Below, piece after piece: positions 1-7,700 of a stretch of 35,764 nt of DNA (positions are counted from its first letter, which is position 1; every line of letters begins with the position of its first letter). Origin of the DNA: an uncultured Lachnospiraceae bacterium (lineage in GTDB: Bacteria; Bacillota; Clostridia; Lachnospirales; Lachnospiraceae). Location: the NCBI GenBank assembly GCA_947576945.1, contig CANPTH010000042.1, positions 1-35,764 on the forward strand, read 5' to 3'. The notes below the pieces were generated by a model, which saw only the letters and a program-made list of their open reading frames with translations, did no database searches and was not told the origin of the DNA. The position numbers and the translations under genes are program-made.

Positions 1-58
1 TTGTTGCATAACCATCTAATAATGATACTAAGTTATCTACCTGAGCATTTGCTGCCAT
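1..58 (-). CDS. grcA: Separate glycyl radical domain protein (GrcA-like), 5' end only
   Basis: Only the first 19 codons lie in the window; the gene continues off the left edge. The visible protein begins MAANAQVDNLVSLLDGYAT, which matches the segment that opens the C-terminal glycyl radical domain of clostridial pyruvate formate-lyases (a ...NLV.LLDGYA... helix before the HHLNVNV strand). The start is firm because AGGAGGA lies 7 bases upstream (66-72 on the plus strand). In full-length enzymes this domain is fused to the catalytic barrel; here the catalytic gene upstream stops before it. The inferred role is to supply the glycyl radical in trans. The glycine loop (RVSGYA) itself is outside the window, so that point is inferred. 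Confidence 0.75.
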   Translation of the reverse strand, partial: MAANAQVDNLVSLLDGYAT

Positions 59-136
59 TGTTGTGTCCTCCTGTAATATTATTTTATAAAAGTTGTCGTC
101 CTACGGATCTCTGACATAGCATCTGTTGGAAAGCAG

Positions 137-164
137 GATCTCTCCTGATTGTCCGCCAGAGATC
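137..164 (-). other. Hairpin between the 67-residue gene and the grcA-like gene
   Basis: GATCTCT (137-143) and AGAGATC (158-164) form a perfect 7-bp stem with a 14-base loop, just after the stop codon of the 67-residue gene. There is no T run, so this is more likely an mRNA processing or stability element within the operon than a terminator. It lies in a 121-base spacer that ends in the strong ribosome binding site of the next gene. Confidence 0.4.
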
Positions 165-179
165 TGTATGACTCAATGC

Positions 180-383
180 CTATTTATAATCGTCCAGACC
201 CTCCTGGAGAGTCGGAACGCTGCAGGCAAGAGGCGTACGGGAACAATCTGTACAGCCCATTGTCTGGACATTCTTTGCTTCTGCGGCTTTATCATCGACA
301 TCCACATTCACGTGTCCGACACCCTGTGCCATCCCGGAATCCATCATCCTGATAAAGTCGTCGATCATCTGCTTGTTATCCAT
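180..383 (-). CDS. 67-residue Cys-containing protein resembling the start of a glycyl radical domain
   Basis: I do not recognise this as a named family. It starts at an ATG with AGGAAG about 8 bases upstream and lies 29 bases after the stop of the pyruvate formate-lyase catalytic gene, so it is probably translated from the same mRNA. Residues 6-29 (IDDFIRMMDSGMAQGVGHVN...) align by eye with the opening of the glycyl radical domain (VDNLVSLLDGYATQGG-type helix, then an HxNVxV strand; here HVNVDV). After that the likeness ends: there is no RVSGYA glycine loop. Instead residues 43-54 hold three cysteines, CTDC and a further Cys after SRTPLA. It cannot carry the catalytic glycyl radical as written. 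It could be a partner, placeholder or redox/metal-binding regulator of the split enzyme; this is inference. High confidence that it is a gene, low for any function. Confidence 0.8.
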   Translation of the reverse strand: MDNKQMIDDFIRMMDSGMAQGVGHVNVDVDDKAAEAKNVQTMGCTDCSRTPLACSVPTLQEGLDDYK

Positions 384-412
384 ATATTCATCTTCCTTTC
401 ATATATGGAGAA

Positions 413-2452
413 TTATTTGTTCAGGTCTAATTCAAGATCGCCTGCAAATACCTGATCCTCTTTACCAAGAGCGCCCGGAATGATGGTGAAGGTATTGGAG
501 ATACCATCCTGTGCATCATTGAACGGAAGCTTGGATACGGAAGACAGGGAAGCTACTGCACCATGAGTATCACGGCCGTGCATCGGGTTAGCGCCCGGAG
601 CGAAAGGCTGGCCTTTCTTACGTCCGTCAGGTGTGTTACCTGTAGCCTTACCGTAGGTTACGTTGGAAGTAATGGTAAGGATAGAGGTTGTAGGAACACC
701 GTTTCTGTAGGTGTGATGTCTTCTGATCGCTGTCATGAACTTGTGAACGATCTCCTGAGCGATCTCATCTACGCGGTCATCATCATTACCATATTTCGGG
801 AAGTCGCCGGTTGTCTTGAAGTCAACGATGATACCATCCTCGTCTCTGATCGGCTCAACCTTAGCATACTTGATAGCAGATAAGGAGTCAGCCACGATAG
901 ACAGACCTGCAACACCTGTTGCGAAATAACGCTTAACGTCTCTGTCATGAAGAGCCATCTCTGCTCTCTCATAGCAGTATTTGTCATGCATGTAGTGGAT
1001 GATGTTCAGTGTATTTACATACACATCTGCCTGCCACTCCATCATGTCAAGGAACTTATCCAGAACATCGTTGTACTCAAGAACATCGCCTGCAACCGGA
1101 CGATATTTCGGGCCAACCTGCTTCTTGGTTACTTCGTCAACACCGCCGTTCAAAGCGTACAGCAGACATTTAGCAAGGTTAGCGCGGGCGCCAAAGAACT
1201 GCATTTCCTTACCGATTACCATGGAGGATACGCAGCATGCGATACCGTAGTCGTCGCCGTGTGTCACTCTCATCAGATCATCGTTCTCATACTGGATGGA
1301 AGAAGTCTGGATGGACATCTTAGCGCAGTATTTCTTCCAGTTCTCAGGCAGTCTTGTGGACCACAGAACTGTCAGGTTCGGCTCCGGAGAAGGTCCTAAG
1401 TTGGTCAGTGTGTGCAGATAACGGAAGCTCATCTTCGTTACCATCGGACGTCCGTCAACGCCAACACCGCCGAGGGACTCTGTTACCCATACCGGATCAC
1501 CAGCGAAGATCTGGTTGTATTCAGGTGTACGTGCAAATTTGATCAGACGCAGCTTCATGATGAAGTGGTCAACGAACTCCTGGATCTGCTGCTCTGTGAA
1601 AGTACCGTTAGCCAGGTCTCTCTCAGCATAGATGTCAAGGAAGGTGGATGTACGTCCAAGGGACATAGCAGCACCGTTCTGCTCTTTAACGGAGCAAAGG
1701 TATCCGAAGTAAGTAGCCTGGATAGCTTCCTGTACGTTGGAAGCGGGCTTGGAAATATCGCAGCCGTAAGAAGCAGCCATTTCCTTCATCAGTTTCAGAG
1801 CAACCATCTGCTCGGACAATTCTTCACGAAGACGGATCACGTCGTCTGTCATAACACGTCCTGTGGAGTCTTTCTGAGCCTGTTTGTCTTCGATCAGTCT
1901 GTCGATACCGTACAGAGCCACACGTCTGTAGTCGCCGATGATACGTCCGCGGCCGTATGCATCCGGAAGACCTGTGATGATGTGGGAAGAACGGCATGCT
2001 CTCATCTCTGCATTGTAAGCATCGAAGCAGCCTGCGTTATGTGTCTTTCTGTGTGTGGAGAAGAACTCGCTGATCTCGGGATCTACTTCGTAGCCGTTAT
2101 CGGAGCATGCCTTCTCTGCCATTCTGATACCGCCGTAAGGCTGTAAGGAGCGCTTAAAAGGCTTATCAGTCTGGAAACCTACGATTGTCTCTTTGCTCTT
2201 GTCCAAATAACCCGGGCCATGGGATGTGATGGTAGATACAACCTTGGTATCCATATCCAGCACGCCGCCTGCTTCACGTTCCTGCTTCTGTAATTCAAGA
2301 ACCTGTGCCCATAAGTCTTTAGTGTTCTGTGTAGCCTCGGCTAAGAAGGACTCATCACCGTCATAAGGATGATAGTTTCTCTGGATGAAGTCGCGAACAT
2401 TGACTTCTTTGTCCCACTTGCCGCCTACAAAATCTGTCCATTCTGGTCTCAT
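413..2452 (-). CDS. pflB: Pyruvate formate-lyase catalytic subunit lacking the glycyl radical domain
   Basis: Formate C-acetyltransferase turns pyruvate and CoA into acetyl-CoA and formate in anaerobic fermentation. The 679-residue product carries the PFL barrel and the adjacent catalytic cysteines C406-C407 (GIACCVSS). Known enzymes are about 740-760 residues; this one ends at ...[20 protein letters not shown], just where the C-terminal glycyl radical domain would begin. The stop is followed by two further small genes with their own ribosome binding sites, the last being the missing domain. That argues for a genuine split rather than a sequencing frameshift. The start is supported by AGGAGG at 2462-2467 and by a good promoter at 2543-2572. 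No activating enzyme is seen in the window; it may lie beyond the left edge. Confidence 0.93.
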   Translation of the reverse strand: MRPEWTDFVGGKWDKEVNVRDFIQRNYHPYDGDESFLAEATQNTKDLWAQVLELQKQEREAGGVLDMDTKVVSTITSHGPGYLDKSKETIVGFQTDKPFKRSLQPYGGIRMAEKACSDNGYEVDPEISEFFSTHRKTHNAGCFDAYNAEMRACRSSHIITGLPDAYGRGRIIGDYRRVALYGIDRLIEDKQAQKDSTGRVMTDDVIRLREELSEQMVALKLMKEMAASYGCDISKPASNVQEAIQATYFGYLCSVKEQNGAAMSLGRTSTFLDIYAERDLANGTFTEQQIQEFVDHFIMKLRLIKFARTPEYNQIFAGDPVWVTESLGGVGVDGRPMVTKMSFRYLHTLTNLGPSPEPNLTVLWSTRLPENWKKYCAKMSIQTSSIQYENDDLMRVTHGDDYGIACCVSSMVIGKEMQFFGARANLAKCLLYALNGGVDEVTKKQVGPKYRPVAGDVLEYNDVLDKFLDMMEWQADVYVNTLNIIHYMHDKYCYERAEMALHDRDVKRYFATGVAGLSIVADSLSAIKYAKVEPIRDEDGIIVDFKTTGDFPKYGNDDDRVDEIAQEIVHKFMTAIRRHHTYRNGVPTTSILTITSNVTYGKATGNTPDGRKKGQPFAPGANPMHGRDTHGAVASLSSVSKLPFNDAQDGISNTFTIIPGALGKEDQVFAGDLELDLNK

Positions 2453-2542
2453 TTTGAATAGCCTCCTATCAATATTTGTGTAAGTTGTTAATTTCCCGGC
2501 AATGCTGCAAAGCGCCGGAAAACATGCTTATCCAGTACCAAC

Positions 2543-2572
2543 ATTATATGTTAAATCAAGCTGTAACGTCAA
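2543..2572 (-). promoter_or_regulatory. Promoter of the pfl operon
   Basis: On the minus strand TTGACG (2572-2567) is followed after 18 bases by TATAAT (2548-2543), a near-consensus housekeeping promoter. The predicted start near 2536 gives a leader of about 84 bases ahead of pflB. Further upstream lies a near-palindrome TTGTTTGAACAA (2650-2661), but its spacing does not fit a standard Rex operator. Confidence 0.7.
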
Positions 2573-2887
2573 GTCGGGCTTTGTACTTTTTCTCATACAA
2601 ATAGAAGGTTTTTATGAAAAATTTGTGAAAATTGTATGTAAAAAATATTTTGTTTGAACAATGGTGAAGATTGAAACTTCAACGAATTATAGAATTGCAT
2701 GTGTCCGAAGAAAACTGTAAACTATAAACGGGTGATATATGCTGCCGAGAGATTCGGGAAGCAGGGAAAAGAGGGTTCAACCGCCACCAACAAAAGATGG
2801 AAACTGACCGGGCGTAATCACTCCATAAAGACAAGGTTACCCTCAGTGAACAGGCAAATCAATAAATTAATGGCTAAGGAGATTAAG
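2573..2887. other. AT-rich stretch without a convincing gene
   Basis: Between the pfl promoter and the CPBP leader I see no supported gene. A 65-codon frame at 2699-2896 is basic, has no ribosome binding site and no recognisable motif. The stretch includes a 17-base string, GTTACCCTCAGTGAACA (2836-2852), that recurs exactly at 13110-13126 just ahead of the GH18 gene. Confidence 0.5.
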
Positions 2888-3018
2888 GTTGAATAAATTC
2901 TCTGATGAGCAATTTATTCAACCAAGAGTTTGTGCCGAAACGTCACAAACTCCTTGATCGCAGAGCAGAATCTGAAATTCTGCTCGCGGCCTCAGCGTAA
3001 AACGCTTCGGAATGGAGG
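2888..3018 (+). promoter_or_regulatory. Structured leader ahead of the CPBP protease gene (copy 1 of a repeated element)
   Basis: Four consecutive hairpins fill this leader. They are: 2888-2922, with arms GTTGAATAAATTCTC and GAG-c-AATTTATTCAAC and a TGAT loop; 2926-2952, GAGTTTGTG with CACAAACTC; 2963-2985, GAGCAGAAT with ATTCTGCTC; and 2994-3006, AGCGT with ACGCT. The ribosome binding site GGAGG is at 3014-3018. The first hairpin and the string ACGCTTCGGAATGGAGG (3002-3018) are repeated ahead of the large secreted protein gene at 4628-4709. The structure suggests RNA-level control of translation; no known riboswitch class was recognised. Confidence 0.6.
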
Positions 3019-3023
3019 AAATT

Positions 3024-3788
3024 ATGATAAACAAGCGCATATCAATCAGAGTTATTATACTGACAATAATAATGACATTTATGGAAATGACCGCATTACC
3101 TGCGGCTTTATTCTGCAATATACAAATCAGGGATATTGAACCGATTTATTTCTCTTTGATGATAAATTTTGTATTGGCTTTTGCTTTATGTTATGTATGC
3201 AGGAAAACCATTATAAAAGAGTGGAATTTTGGATTGCAATTTCAAAATATTCCGAATGGTTTGAAGAAATATGGCATTCCTTCCCTTGTTGCTACGCTTA
3301 TAGTGGCAGCTGCTTTTTGCATAGGACTTTCACCATTCAATAATAAACCAACAATCTACAGAGTTATTGTAGAGGGCGTTGTGTATTACATAGGTGTTGC
3401 AGTAATGGAGGAAATTTATCTGAGAGGATTGTTGCAGAATATCATTGAAAAATGGTTTGGCATACGAAATAATGCTGCATTATCTGCAGTTATTATATCA
3501 TCTGCACTATTTGGGTTTGGACATATTCCTGGTGCGCTTGGGCAACCGATTCTGACGATTATATGCAAAGCTGTTTGGGCAGCTGCATTAGGAATTTACT
3601 TTGGGGCGGTTTATATCAAAACCCGAAATTTATGGGTACCGATTATCTTACACTTTATAGTGGATTTGTGCGGCATACCTTTTTGCTTTTCCAAGAGTAA
3701 TCAATATCCGACAATAGGATTGGTTTGTTGTCTATCAATGTACCTGTTATTAGGAATATATGGCCTTTATATTATTCGCAGAAAATAA
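3024..3788 (+). CDS. CPBP-family (CAAX protease / bacteriocin-processing) membrane protease
   Basis: The 254-residue product is strongly hydrophobic with several membrane spans. It carries the family motifs: EExxxR at E129-E130...R134 (MEEIYLRG), a FxxxH-type motif ending at H167 (FGFGHIPG), and a third conserved His in ILHFIVD. These residues form the active site of CPBP (Abi) glutamic-type intramembrane proteases. The family includes bacteriocin self-immunity and processing proteins, but nothing nearby makes a bacteriocin, so the substrate is unknown. I chose the ATG at 3024 rather than the one at 3012, because the GGAGG at 3014-3018 lies inside the longer version. The gene is visibly more AT-rich than the surrounding operons and lies in a stretch with repeat debris, which suggests acquisition by transfer. 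Confidence 0.85.
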   Translation: MINKRISIRVIILTIIMTFMEMTALPAALFCNIQIRDIEPIYFSLMINFVLAFALCYVCRKTIIKEWNFGLQFQNIPNGLKKYGIPSLVATLIVAAAFCIGLSPFNNKPTIYRVIVEGVVYYIGVAVMEEIYLRGLLQNIIEKWFGIRNNAALSAVIISSALFGFGHIPGALGQPILTIICKAVWAAALGIYFGAVYIKTRNLWVPIILHFIVDLCGIPFCFSKSNQYPTIGLVCCLSMYLLLGIYGLYIIRRK

Positions 3789-4057
3789 GAAAGTAATATA
3801 GTTGGTACCTTTTTATTCATTACAAGTTCATAGGGGCACTGGAAACCCTTGAATAATGGATATTTACCAAGTCACCTGTTCAAATCTACTGAAAAGAATG
3901 TTATACCACACTGATAAGCAGGAAAGTGTGTATTGCGACCATCCTTACGAATGTGGTTTTGTAGTTTTTGAAAAATAAGAACCAGTGTACTGACATGTTC
4001 ATTTTCAGCCAAACGGCGCAGAATGAATTTTCAGCCTGCAACGCGGCAGAAAATGAC
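3789..4057. other. Gene-free stretch with probable mobile-element debris
   Basis: No credible gene is present. Toward the end are two imperfect tandem units, 4001-4026 and 4027-4056, each starting ATTTTCAGCC and containing a CGGC...CAGAA core. The outer ends form an inverted repeat, described separately. The rest shows nothing I can identify. Confidence 0.4.
3999..4056. repeat. Short inverted and tandem repeat cluster, possible insertion-sequence end
   Basis: TCATTTTCAGCC (3999-4010) and GGCAGAAAATGA (4045-4056) are inverted copies matching at 11 of 12 positions. ATTTTCAGCC also recurs directly at 4027-4036. Clustered short repeats of this kind are typical of transposase-binding ends, but no transposase gene is present, so this could be a solo remnant. 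Confidence 0.4.
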
Positions 4058-4128
4058 TTGCGAGAATTCTATTCTTGGATTATACTGTTAGAGCATAAAG
4101 GTATGTAAGACAGTAAATTAATACATAC
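4058..4128 (+). promoter_or_regulatory. Promoter and candidate operator for the DUF1858 gene
   Basis: TTGCGA (4058-4063), 17 bases, then TATACT (4081-4086) form a good housekeeping-type promoter. Just downstream, at and after the expected transcription start, is a perfect inverted repeat GTATGTA (4101-4107) with TACATAC (4122-4128) separated by 14 bases. The position fits a repressor operator or an RNA hairpin in the leader; no regulator is identified. Confidence 0.5.
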
Positions 4129-4232
4129 TGTAAATACTTATTATATTTTGAAGATTCTGTTGATATACCCAAAGGCGCAGAACGGCGTGAAAGGGCACAT
4201 CACTGAGAACAAGGAAATGGAGGTAAATGATC

Positions 4233-4424
4233 ATGGCAGATATCACGAAAGACACAACAATAGGCGAAGCGCTGAGGACTAATCCGAATATCGCACCGGT
4301 ACTTATGGAGATCGGCATGCATTGTCTCGGATGTCCTTCCGCACAGGGAGAGACACTGGCAGAAGCGGCTATGGTACATGGTATCGCAGTGGATGATCTG
4401 ATGGCGAAGATCGCGGCGGTATAA
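4233..4424 (+). CDS. DUF1858 small redox-disulfide domain protein
   Basis: The 63-residue protein is a single DUF1858 domain, the family also described as a hybrid-cluster-protein-associated redox disulfide domain. The expected features are present: an opening that sets a threonine-rich TIGEAL helix, ...[15 protein letters not shown]... with a CxxC pair, and a closing helix (VDDLMAKI). Members are short and occur in anaerobes, alone or fused to redox enzymes; the biochemical role is not established. I prefer the ATG at 4233, 8 bases after GGAGG, over the ATG at 4227, which is only 3 bases from it. It stands alone with its own promoter. Confidence 0.85.
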   Translation: MADITKDTTIGEALRTNPNIAPVLMEIGMHCLGCPSAQGETLAEAAMVHGIAVDDLMAKIAAV

Positions 4425-4465
4425 TGTAATTGGTTTATGGTTCTGATATTATGATTGAAATTATT

Positions 4466-4492
4466 GAGAGGGGTCGGACAAAGGTCCCTCTC
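4466..4492 (+). terminator. Weak terminator-like hairpin after the DUF1858 gene
   Basis: GAGAGGG (4466-4472) pairs with CCCTCTC (4486-4492) around a 13-base loop. The following bases (ATTTGTGC) are not a real T run, so termination efficiency is uncertain. Confidence 0.4.
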
Positions 4493-4627
4493 ATTTGTGC
4501 ATGGACGAGACTCGGTAATCGGTTGGATTGGGAGTACATAAATAGGGGCGTACAAAATAATCGAAATATAATTATGATGTAGGCTTTCTTTTTTTGCGTT
4601 AGAAGAACCAGGGGGAATAGAGGAAAG

Positions 4628-4709
4628 GTTGAATAAACCCTCTGATGAGCAATTTAGTTCAACAAACTGAACAAGTTCAGTTAGAATTTGTGACGCTTCG
4701 GTATGGAGG
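4628..4709 (+). promoter_or_regulatory. Structured leader ahead of the giant secreted protein gene (copy 2 of the repeated element)
   Basis: This copy contains a long hairpin at 4628-4663, with arms GTTGAA-TAAA and TTTA-g-TTCAAC capped by the same CTC-TGAT-GAG as in copy 1. A second hairpin at 4665-4682 has arms AACTGAA and TTCAGTT. ACGCTTCGGTATGGAGG (4693-4709) then differs from copy 1 by one base and includes the ribosome binding site. The middle part is shorter than in copy 1. The shared ends with a variable middle suggest a conserved regulatory RNA rather than chance. Confidence 0.6.
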
Positions 4710-4715
4710 TAAGAA

Positions 4716-7700
4716 ATGAAATCAGGAAGAGGAATATTAGCGGCGATTCTGTCTGCCGTGCTGGTGTTGTCCTCCGTGCAGTTTCCGGCAGGTGTTTCTC
4801 ATGCGGAAGAATTGGTGCAGACAGTGCAGGAAGAAGAAAATGCACAGGAGGCTTCCGGGCAGCCACAGGGAGAAGAACAGAAGCAGGAGGACTCCGGACA
4901 GTCACAGGAAGAAGAGCAGAAGCAGGAAGACTCCGGACAGTCACAGGAAGAAGAGCAGAAGCAGGAGGACTCCGGGCAGCCACAGGAAGAAGAGCAGAAG
5001 CAGGAGGACTCCGAGCAGCCACAGGAAGAAGAGGAGCAGGAGGACTCCGGGCAGTCACAGGAAGAAGAGGAGGAGCAGGAGGACTCCGGGCAGTTTCAGG
5101 AAGACCAGAAGGAGGAGTCTGCAGAAGAACAGCAGACTCAGGATGAACAGGTTTCCGGAAACGACCTCCAGGTTTCCGGAAATGACATTGCAGCGGTTTC
5201 GGAACAGGAAATCTGGGTAGAAGCTGAGATAGAAGGCGCGTACCAGTTTGGAGATATGCCCTTGGCAGGAGATGGCATTGCGGCATACTCGTACACTGCG
5301 CATAGTGATCGGGAGATTATGGATTATCTGTATACGCAGATGAAGGCACGTGCTGCCGTGGTGAACGTGGCGGGCTATCATATGTCGGTGGAGCAGATGG
5401 AACGAGTGGTCGCCGGTGTGCTGAATGAGCATCCGGATTTATATTATGTTGAAAGCTCGTATAGCCGTGGTGAAGCGGGAGATGCTGTTACGAATCTTGC
5501 GTTTTCTTATAATGATACAGCGGATGCAGTAAAGTGGCAGCAGAGTGTAGATGCGGCGATGGCGACGGTAAAGCCGGGTATGAGCGATCTGCAGAAGGCC
5601 ATTGTCCTTCACGACTATCTGGTGGTTAACTGTGAGTATGATTATGAGAACTACGTGGCGGGTACGATCCCAAAAGAATCTTACAGTACATATGGTGTAT
5701 TTATAAATGGCAGGGCCGTATGCGAGGGCTACGCCTTATCCTATCAATATCTGATGGAGCTGGTGGGAATTGAATGCTATATGGTTTCAGGGGACACTTC
5801 AGCAGGTGCGCATGCGTGGAATATGATTAAGTTGGACGGGGAGTATTATCATGTGGATACTACCTGGGATGATCCGGTTCCGGATCGATTGGGCGGGCCA
5901 AAGCATGAATATATGTTCCGCAGTGATGAAAATATTGATACTGCTACAGGGAGCAGTTCACGGCATTTCGACTGGCAGGTGTATCGTGGCAATGAAGTGA
6001 TGGATTGTCAGGCGACAGATACACGTTACGACCGCGCGTTTTGGAGATATGCCAGTTCGCCGCTGGTGTTTGACGGAGACGACTGTTACTATGTCGGGCT
6101 TCAAAATACATTGAATAAGGCGAATCTTTCAGCAATCAGCGATGAAGGGACAAAAATCTTAAGCATTAAACTCTGGCCGAGTTGGGGAGATTGTTCCGGG
6201 TTGTTCCAGTACAATAACCGGTTGTATTACAACGACAAATCTTCCATCTACAGCGTAGCTATGGACGGGACGGATCAGAGGACAGAGTTCACAGCCGATA
6301 CAACGGAGAGCCATGTCTATGGATGTACCCTTCGGCAGGGTAAGGTACTCTATTTCTGGGGAGAACGTGGAGTGCAGGGAGAAGTATTGGAGGCTGATAT
6401 CAGGATTGAGCCGTCTGTTGTAGAGGAAAAAGCGCTGAATCTGGAAAATCTGACGGAGCAGTATATCACGGTGGAAGACACAATTGTCTCTTCCGCTGCA
6501 GAGGGAAAACCGAAGTTATTGATTTTCTACAGGTATCCTGTCTATGCATATGAGGAAGCCGGCGACATCAGAACTATGAAAGAGATTAGCGGCAGAATCA
6601 GCGAGTTTGTGGGAGTTGACATTTATGCGATCGAGACAAGCGGAAAAGACAAGGCAGGCGTTAACTCGTGTCAATGGAAGTATGGTTGCGAGGAGATGGT
6701 GTTTTCCTATGCTGTGGGAAGCGATAATGGAGACAGCATGTGGGATTATGTGCATACGGCGGGGCTTACTGGCAACATCAGTTATCCGGTGATTGCCTAC
6801 ATCGATGCGGACAACCGCCTGCAGCATGTTACGAGGGCGTATGTCCCAGCGTATACGGTACGGCGTAATCTGGAGAAATACTGTAATTATCAGGATACAT
6901 ACAGGATTACTTATATATTGAGCGGCGGGAAAAACAACAGTGCAAACCCATCTTTTTATACGCAGGACGATACGGTCATTACTCTGCAGGATCCGGTCAA
7001 GGAGGGATATCAGTTTGAAGGCTGGTATACCGACGCGGCGTATACGGTCAGCGTGAAGCAGATATACGGGGAGGCTAAGAGTGATATCACTCTTTACGCG
7101 AAGTGGAAACCGATACCGGATGTGGAGGCAGCGGTTGATCAGACTCTGACCGAAGGAAATGTGCTTATAGGCATTTCAGGTGCGTACTATACAGAGACAG
7201 CGGAGAAAATCCTGGGCCGGTTGAACGAGATTCGTATGGAGGCGTGCAGAGAAGGCGTGCCCAACCCTGCAAATCCTGATCAGCCGTTATCTTTGGACGA
7301 TTATGTGCCGTTTCAGTGGTCGGCTGAGCTTGAGGCCATTGCCAGACTGCGCGCGGCGGAGGTGGCCGCCCTTTGGGATTCCTGGCGTCCAAACGGAGAT
7401 ACATGGGAGTCGGTAGTCACTCGAAGCGGGGATCGGTCGTCAAGGGAACTTCTGGAGTGGAACTGTGAAGGTCTGCTGGCATGCATTGAGCAGTGGTACG
7501 GCGGCAAAAATGACTGGGCGAACCAGACGGTTGGAGATGAGGTGTTCACATACAGCAGTATAATTGATCCGTCTTACCGGTCTGTTGGCATGAGTGCATT
7601 CCGGTTGTCTGACAGCAGCAGGTATGGTGTTACACTGGAGTTCAGCGATAAAACCAACATGAGTACCAGGAAGGATATCAGTGCCGGGGACTGTGTGCAG

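Noticed and set aside
2650..2661. TTGTTTGAACAA as a Rex or redox-regulator site for pfl
   Set aside because: The half-sites are too close for the usual Rex operator and it lies well upstream of the promoter.
2699..2896. 65-codon frame
   Set aside because: No ribosome binding site, no motif, and it ends inside the first leader hairpin.
2900..2946. CTGATGAG and CGAAAC in the CPBP leader, like hammerhead ribozyme core strings
   Set aside because: Each string sits in the loop of its own hairpin, not in the hammerhead arrangement, and copy 2 lacks the GAAA part.
3860..3890. GTTCAAATC as a tRNA T loop
   Set aside because: No matching acceptor, D or anticodon arms were found around it.
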